From Pseudacidovorax sp. RU35E (GTDB lineage: Bacteria > Pseudomonadota > Gammaproteobacteria > Burkholderiales > Burkholderiaceae_C), in contig NZ_FTMY01000002.1 in the NCBI RefSeq assembly GCF_900156165.1, positions 531,084-595,083 on the forward strand: a stretch of 64,000 bases of DNA, in the 5' to 3' direction. The position numbers and the translations under genes were made by a program. Each line of letters opens with the position of its first letter. Positions within the stretch are counted from its first letter, which is position 1. The notes below the pieces were generated by a model. The model was not told the DNA's origin, ran no database searches, and saw nothing but the letters and a program-made list of their open reading frames with translations. Positions 61,108 through 64,000 of the stretch are shown piece after piece.

Positions 61108-62168
61108 CCCCCGTTTCTTGCTCACTTCGTGTAGCCGAATCCCCCCTCAAGGGGGCAACACCAGCGGCCCGGCAACGCCGGTTCCGCGGTGTTTCCCGAA
61201 CGGCCTTCGCTGCGCTCGCCGCTGCCTTGGCCTGCACCTGCGCGTCAGCTCAGAGCGAGGTGCACAAGCAGCTCGCCAGTGAGCGCTTCAACATCGTCTC
61301 GCCCTTCCCGGCGGGCGGCCCGGTGGATGCGCTGGCGCGCTTCCTGGCCGACGGCCTCAGCAAGCGCTACGGCCAGCCGGCCGTGGTGGAGAACGCCGTG
61401 GGCGCGGCCGGCAACATCGGCATCGACAAGATCAAGCGCGCCAAGGGCGATGGCCACAACCTGCTGGTGGTGCCTGCCGGCAACCTCACGATCAACCCGA
61501 CGCTGATGCCGAACTTCCCGTTCAACATCGAGAAGGACTTCGTGCCGGTCACCATGCTGGCCAAGGCGCCCAACGTGGTGGTGGCCTCGCCCGCCTCGGG
61601 CATCAAGACGGCCAAGGACCTGATCGCGCAGGCCAAGGCCAAGCCGGGTGCGCTGTCGTACGCCTCGCCGGGCATCGGCAGCGGCCTGCACCTGGCCGGC
61701 GAGCTGTTCAAGCAGCAGGCCGGCATCGACATGCTGCACGTGGCCTACAAGGGCACGCCGCCCGCGCTCAACGACACCGTGGCCGGCATCGTGCCGCTGA
61801 TGTTCACCAACCTGCCGGCCGCGCTGCCCTTCATCAACAGCGGCAAGCTGGTGGCCGTGGGCATCACCGAGGCCCAGCGCACGCCGGTGGCGCCGGAGAT
61901 CCCCACGCTGGCGGAGCAGGGCATCCAGGGCGTGAACGTCACCTCGTGGTACGGCCTGCTGGCCCCGGCCGGCACGCCGCCCGCGGTGGCCGAGCAACTG
62001 GCCAAGGACGCCGCCGAGATCCTGGCGCAGCCCGAGATCCAGGACAAGCTCAAGGCCCAGGGCATGACCCAGGCCACCATGACGCCCGCCGCCTTCGCCA
62101 AGGCCATGAAGGACGAGACGGCCGTGTGGGCCGGCGTCATCAAGAGCCGCGGCATCAAGGCCGAGTGA
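61104..62168 (+). CDS. Bug/TctC-family periplasmic solute-binding protein with repeat-derived leader
   Basis: The 354-residue receptor has the Bug pattern (VSPFPAGGPVDALARFLADGL, GAAGNIGIDKIKRAKGDGH) and binds an organic acid for a tripartite tricarboxylate-type transporter. No membrane subunits are nearby. It starts with the ATG at 61104, overlapping the VOC stop. Residues 2-30 are translated from a dispersed repeat (61108-61192) and are followed by an export leader (AAALACTCASAQS, cut near residue 49). There is no alternative in-frame start before the leader, so the repeat is part of the gene. Confidence 0.9.
   Translation: MTPVSCSLRVAESPLKGATPAARQRRFRGVSRTAFAALAAALACTCASAQSEVHKQLASERFNIVSPFPAGGPVDALARFLADGLSKRYGQPAVVENAVGAAGNIGIDKIKRAKGDGHNLLVVPAGNLTINPTLMPNFPFNIEKDFVPVTMLAKAPNVVVASPASGIKTAKDLIAQAKAKPGALSYASPGIGSGLHLAGELFKQQAGIDMLHVAYKGTPPALNDTVAGIVPLMFTNLPAALPFINSGKLVAVGITEAQRTPVAPEIPTLAEQGIQGVNVTSWYGLLAPAGTPPAVAEQLAKDAAEILAQPEIQDKLKAQGMTQATMTPAAFAKAMKDETAVWAGVIKSRGIKAE
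61108..61192. repeat. Dispersed repeat forming the 5' coding part of the Bug receptor gene
   Basis: The stretch includes a CCCCC-TCAA-GGGGG hairpin (61142-61155) and a second hairpin ACACC...GGTGT (61158-61192) with core CCGGCAACGCCGG. I recognise this sequence type as a frequent intergenic repeat in Comamonadaceae. A related two-hairpin copy is at 55132-55201. Confidence 0.7.
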
Positions 62169-62229
62169 GCCCCTGCCACCAGTCCGTTTTCGCCTCCTCA
62201 CGATTCACCGCCCCCCGATGGAGCACACC

Positions 62230-62454
62230 ATGACCGACCGCTACCTCGAGCCCCACCAAGCGCGCAAGCGCAACCCCACCACCTACGAAGACTTGCTGGG
62301 CGATGCCATCGAGCGCGCCTTCGGCGCCGGCGTCCACGACCTGCCGGGCCTGGTGCAGGCGCTCAACGACAGCGGCCTGGCCAGCCCCAGCGGCAAGCCC
62401 TGGACCGAAGAGGTCTACCGCCAGGAAATCGCCGTCCTGTCGGAACAGCCCTGA
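62230..62454 (+). CDS. Small recombinase-like helix-turn-helix protein
   Basis: The 74-residue protein starts MTDRYLEPHQARKRNPTTYE and contains a helical segment (AFGAGVHDLPGLVQALNDSG) followed by LASPSGKPWTEEVYRQEIA, which resembles the DNA-binding tail of serine recombinases. There is no catalytic recombinase domain, so it is not an active recombinase. Such short proteins sit in this type of catabolic operon; a regulatory or subunit role is open. It precedes the Rieske oxygenase by 28 bp. Confidence 0.75.
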   Translation: MTDRYLEPHQARKRNPTTYEDLLGDAIERAFGAGVHDLPGLVQALNDSGLASPSGKPWTEEVYRQEIAVLSEQP

Positions 62455-62482
62455 ACCCCACGACGCAAGCGAGGAACACCCC

Positions 62483-63520
62483 ATGACCACCATCGCCATC
62501 CACGCCGATCCGGTCGACCAGCTGCTCGAAGTCGGTCTCAAGGACCTCTGGTACCCGATCTGCCCGTCCTCCTTCATCAAGGAGAAGCCCGTCTCGCTGC
62601 GCCGCCTGGGCCGCAAGCTGGCCTTCTGGCGCGACTTCGACGGCGTGCTGCATGCCCTGGAAGACCGCTGCCCGCACCGCGGTGCCCCGCTGTCGCAGGG
62701 CGTGGTGCTGGGCGACCGCCTGTCCTGCCCGTACCACGGCGTCGAGGTGCGCTGCGACGGCGTGACCACCCGTGTGCCCGGCAGCCCCGGCTGCAAGCTC
62801 GAAGGCACGCGCGCCACGCGTCACTTCCATGTCAAGGAAGCGGCCGGCGCCGTCTTCCTCTACAACAGCAGCGAGCCGGTCGACGAGCCGCCGCCGCTGG
62901 TGCTGCCCGAGGAGCTGACGGACGACGCGCAGTACGGCCACTTCCTCTGCTACACGGAATGGAAGGGCGACTACCGCTACGTGCTCGACAACGTCATGGA
63001 CCCGATGCACGGCACCTTCCTGCACAAGCAGTCGCACTCCATGGCCGAGGGCGACTCCAAGGCCAAGTTCGGCATCCGCCAGACGGACACCGGCTTCGTC
63101 TTCGAGAAGGAAGGCCAGCGCAACGTCAACTTCGACTGGACGGAATGGGCCGACACCGGCATCCACTGGATGCGCCTGGAGATTCCGTACCCGAAGACCG
63201 GTGGCCCCGGCGGCAACTTCATCATCGTGGGCAGCTACACGCCGATCTCCACGGGTCTGTCGGCCGTCTTCCACTGGCGCGTGCGCAAGCTGCCCAAGGG
63301 CTGGGAGCGCGACACCTGGCGCTTCCTCTATCGCAACCGGTTGGAGCAACGCCACTGGCGCGTGCTGGAGCAGGACCGCGTGATGCTCGAGGACATGGAG
63401 CCCGACGCCAACCAGCACGAGAACCTCTACCAGCACGACCTGGGCATCGTGCGGCTGCGTCGCCAGCTGCGCAACCTGGCGCAGCAGCAACTCGAGGCGA
63501 AGCAGACGGCGCAACCCTGA
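62483..63520 (+). CDS. Rieske non-heme iron oxygenase, vanillate-demethylase-like alpha subunit
   Basis: The 345-residue enzyme has the Rieske [2Fe-2S] ligands CPHRGAP and CPYHGVEV (N-terminal 100 residues) and the catalytic-domain mononuclear iron motif NVMDPMHGTFLH with a distal Asp (EDMEPD). The layout matches class IA/O-demethylase and phthalate-type oxygenases. The partner reductase follows. GAGGAA precedes the ATG at 62483. It would hydroxylate or demethylate the initial substrate. Confidence 0.93.
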   Translation: MTTIAIHADPVDQLLEVGLKDLWYPICPSSFIKEKPVSLRRLGRKLAFWRDFDGVLHALEDRCPHRGAPLSQGVVLGDRLSCPYHGVEVRCDGVTTRVPGSPGCKLEGTRATRHFHVKEAAGAVFLYNSSEPVDEPPPLVLPEELTDDAQYGHFLCYTEWKGDYRYVLDNVMDPMHGTFLHKQSHSMAEGDSKAKFGIRQTDTGFVFEKEGQRNVNFDWTEWADTGIHWMRLEIPYPKTGGPGGNFIIVGSYTPISTGLSAVFHWRVRKLPKGWERDTWRFLYRNRLEQRHWRVLEQDRVMLEDMEPDANQHENLYQHDLGIVRLRRQLRNLAQQQLEAKQTAQP

Positions 63521-63677
63521 GCGGCCCAGCCGCCACAGGGGCGGATCGGCGGCGGGCGGCATGCGCCTTGCTCGCTGCCTATGATCCGGGCGCTGCGCGC
63601 CCTTCGCCGCCGATGCGGCCCCGTCGAGGGTGCCTTCCCCTCCACAACACACAGACAAGTCCAGAGAGATCTCCGCC

Positions 63678-64000
63678 ATGTCCGCCCCCACGCTCAAAGC
63701 CCTGGTCCACACGATGCGCCATGAGGCCGATGGCATCGTCAGCGTCGAATTCCGCCCGGCCAATGCCGGCGTGAGCTTTCCCGCCTTTGCCGCGGGCTCG
63801 CACATCGACCTGCACCTGGCCAACGGCCTGGTGCGCAGCTATTCGCTGTGCAATCCCTGCAGCGACAGCGGCCGCTATGTGGTGGGCGTGCTCAACGACC
63901 GCGCAAGCCGGGGTGGCTCGAAGTTCGTGCACCAGCAGCTGCGCGTGGGCCAGGTGATCGACATCTCGGCCCCCCGCAACAACTTCGAGCTGCACGAGGA
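63678..64000 (+). CDS. Phthalate-dioxygenase-reductase-type oxidoreductase (3' end outside window)
   Basis: The first 107 residues visible contain the flavin-binding segment RSYSLCNP and SRGGSKFVHQQLRVGQ of the PDR/VanB family, which has an FMN domain, NAD domain and C-terminal [2Fe-2S] ferredoxin. It should pass electrons from NADH to the Rieske oxygenase. It lies 157 bp after the oxygenase gene. The FMN and NAD domains continue beyond 64000. Confidence 0.92.
   Translation, partial: MSAPTLKALVHTMRHEADGIVSVEFRPANAGVSFPAFAAGSHIDLHLANGLVRSYSLCNPCSDSGRYVVGVLNDRASRGGSKFVHQQLRVGQVIDISAPRNNFELHE

Overview
The window is GC-rich and densely coding, and it looks like the chromosome of a betaproteobacterium of the Burkholderiales, most likely Comamonadaceae. 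This rests on the tripartite-tricarboxylate (Bug/TctC) and TRAP binding proteins, the trxA-rho-rpmE2 housekeeping set, the tandem glycine riboswitch before gcvTHP, and dispersed palindromic repeats of types I associate with that family. The genus is inference. I found no rRNA, tRNA, CRISPR array, transposase or phage gene.

Layout. 1-5.8 kb: the tail of a hybrid histidine kinase, an FMN hydroxyacid oxidase with a divergent LysR gene, a small ArsR/AhpD-like/DUF2892 set that resembles a reactive-sulfur-sensing unit, a lipase-like hydrolase, and a divergent azoreductase/HxlR pair. 5.9-10.9 kb: gcvT-gcvH-gcvP behind a tandem glycine riboswitch. 10.9-13.8 kb: a dctPQM TRAP transporter directly upstream on the same strand. 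14-16.3 kb: ETF-ubiquinone oxidoreductase and a thioesterase. 16.3-21 kb: a two-component system with divergent PAP2 phosphatase and eptA, an envelope-remodelling module. 21-28.6 kb: heme oxygenase, an AhpD-like protein, eutBC, an FKBP isomerase, a MATE exporter and an unassigned polytopic membrane enzyme.

28.7-47.1 kb: rpmE2, rho and trxA lie on one strand, but about 16 kb of catabolic genes (29116-45122, all on the minus strand, many with 4-bp overlaps) separate rho from rpmE2. This cassette encodes a class II aldolase-like protein, an oligopeptide-type ABC importer, a 2-hydroxyacid dehydrogenase, two class III aminotransferase-fold enzymes, two acetylpolyamine-amidohydrolase-type deacetylases, an EamA transporter, a GntR regulator, an APH-type kinase and an M20 deacylase. 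A near-perfect 20-bp palindrome just upstream of its first gene is the probable operator. The kinase next to a phospho-lyase-like aminotransferase suggests a phosphorylate-then-eliminate route for an (acylated) amino alcohol or hydroxy-amine.

47.2-51.7 kb: an HI0933-like flavoprotein, a LuxR-type response regulator lacking its phospho-acceptor Asp, and a two-gene unit joining a membrane-anchored TAXI binding protein to a P1-family (NylC-like) N-terminal-nucleophile hydrolase. 51.8-64 kb: a plus-strand catabolic operon with an internal IclR regulator. It holds two SDRs, a cupin, an alpha/beta hydrolase, a ThDP enzyme, an aspartate dehydrogenase, an aldehyde dehydrogenase, an extradiol-type VOC dioxygenase, a Bug solute receptor, a 74-residue putative HTH protein, a Rieske oxygenase and the start of its reductase. 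It appears to be a pathway for an oxygenated, probably aromatic acid that I cannot match to a characterised pathway.

Two repeat families have entered coding sequence: a palindromic element duplicated in frame in the N-terminus of the kinase (32791-33000), and an intergenic repeat that supplies the leader of the Bug receptor gene (from 61104).
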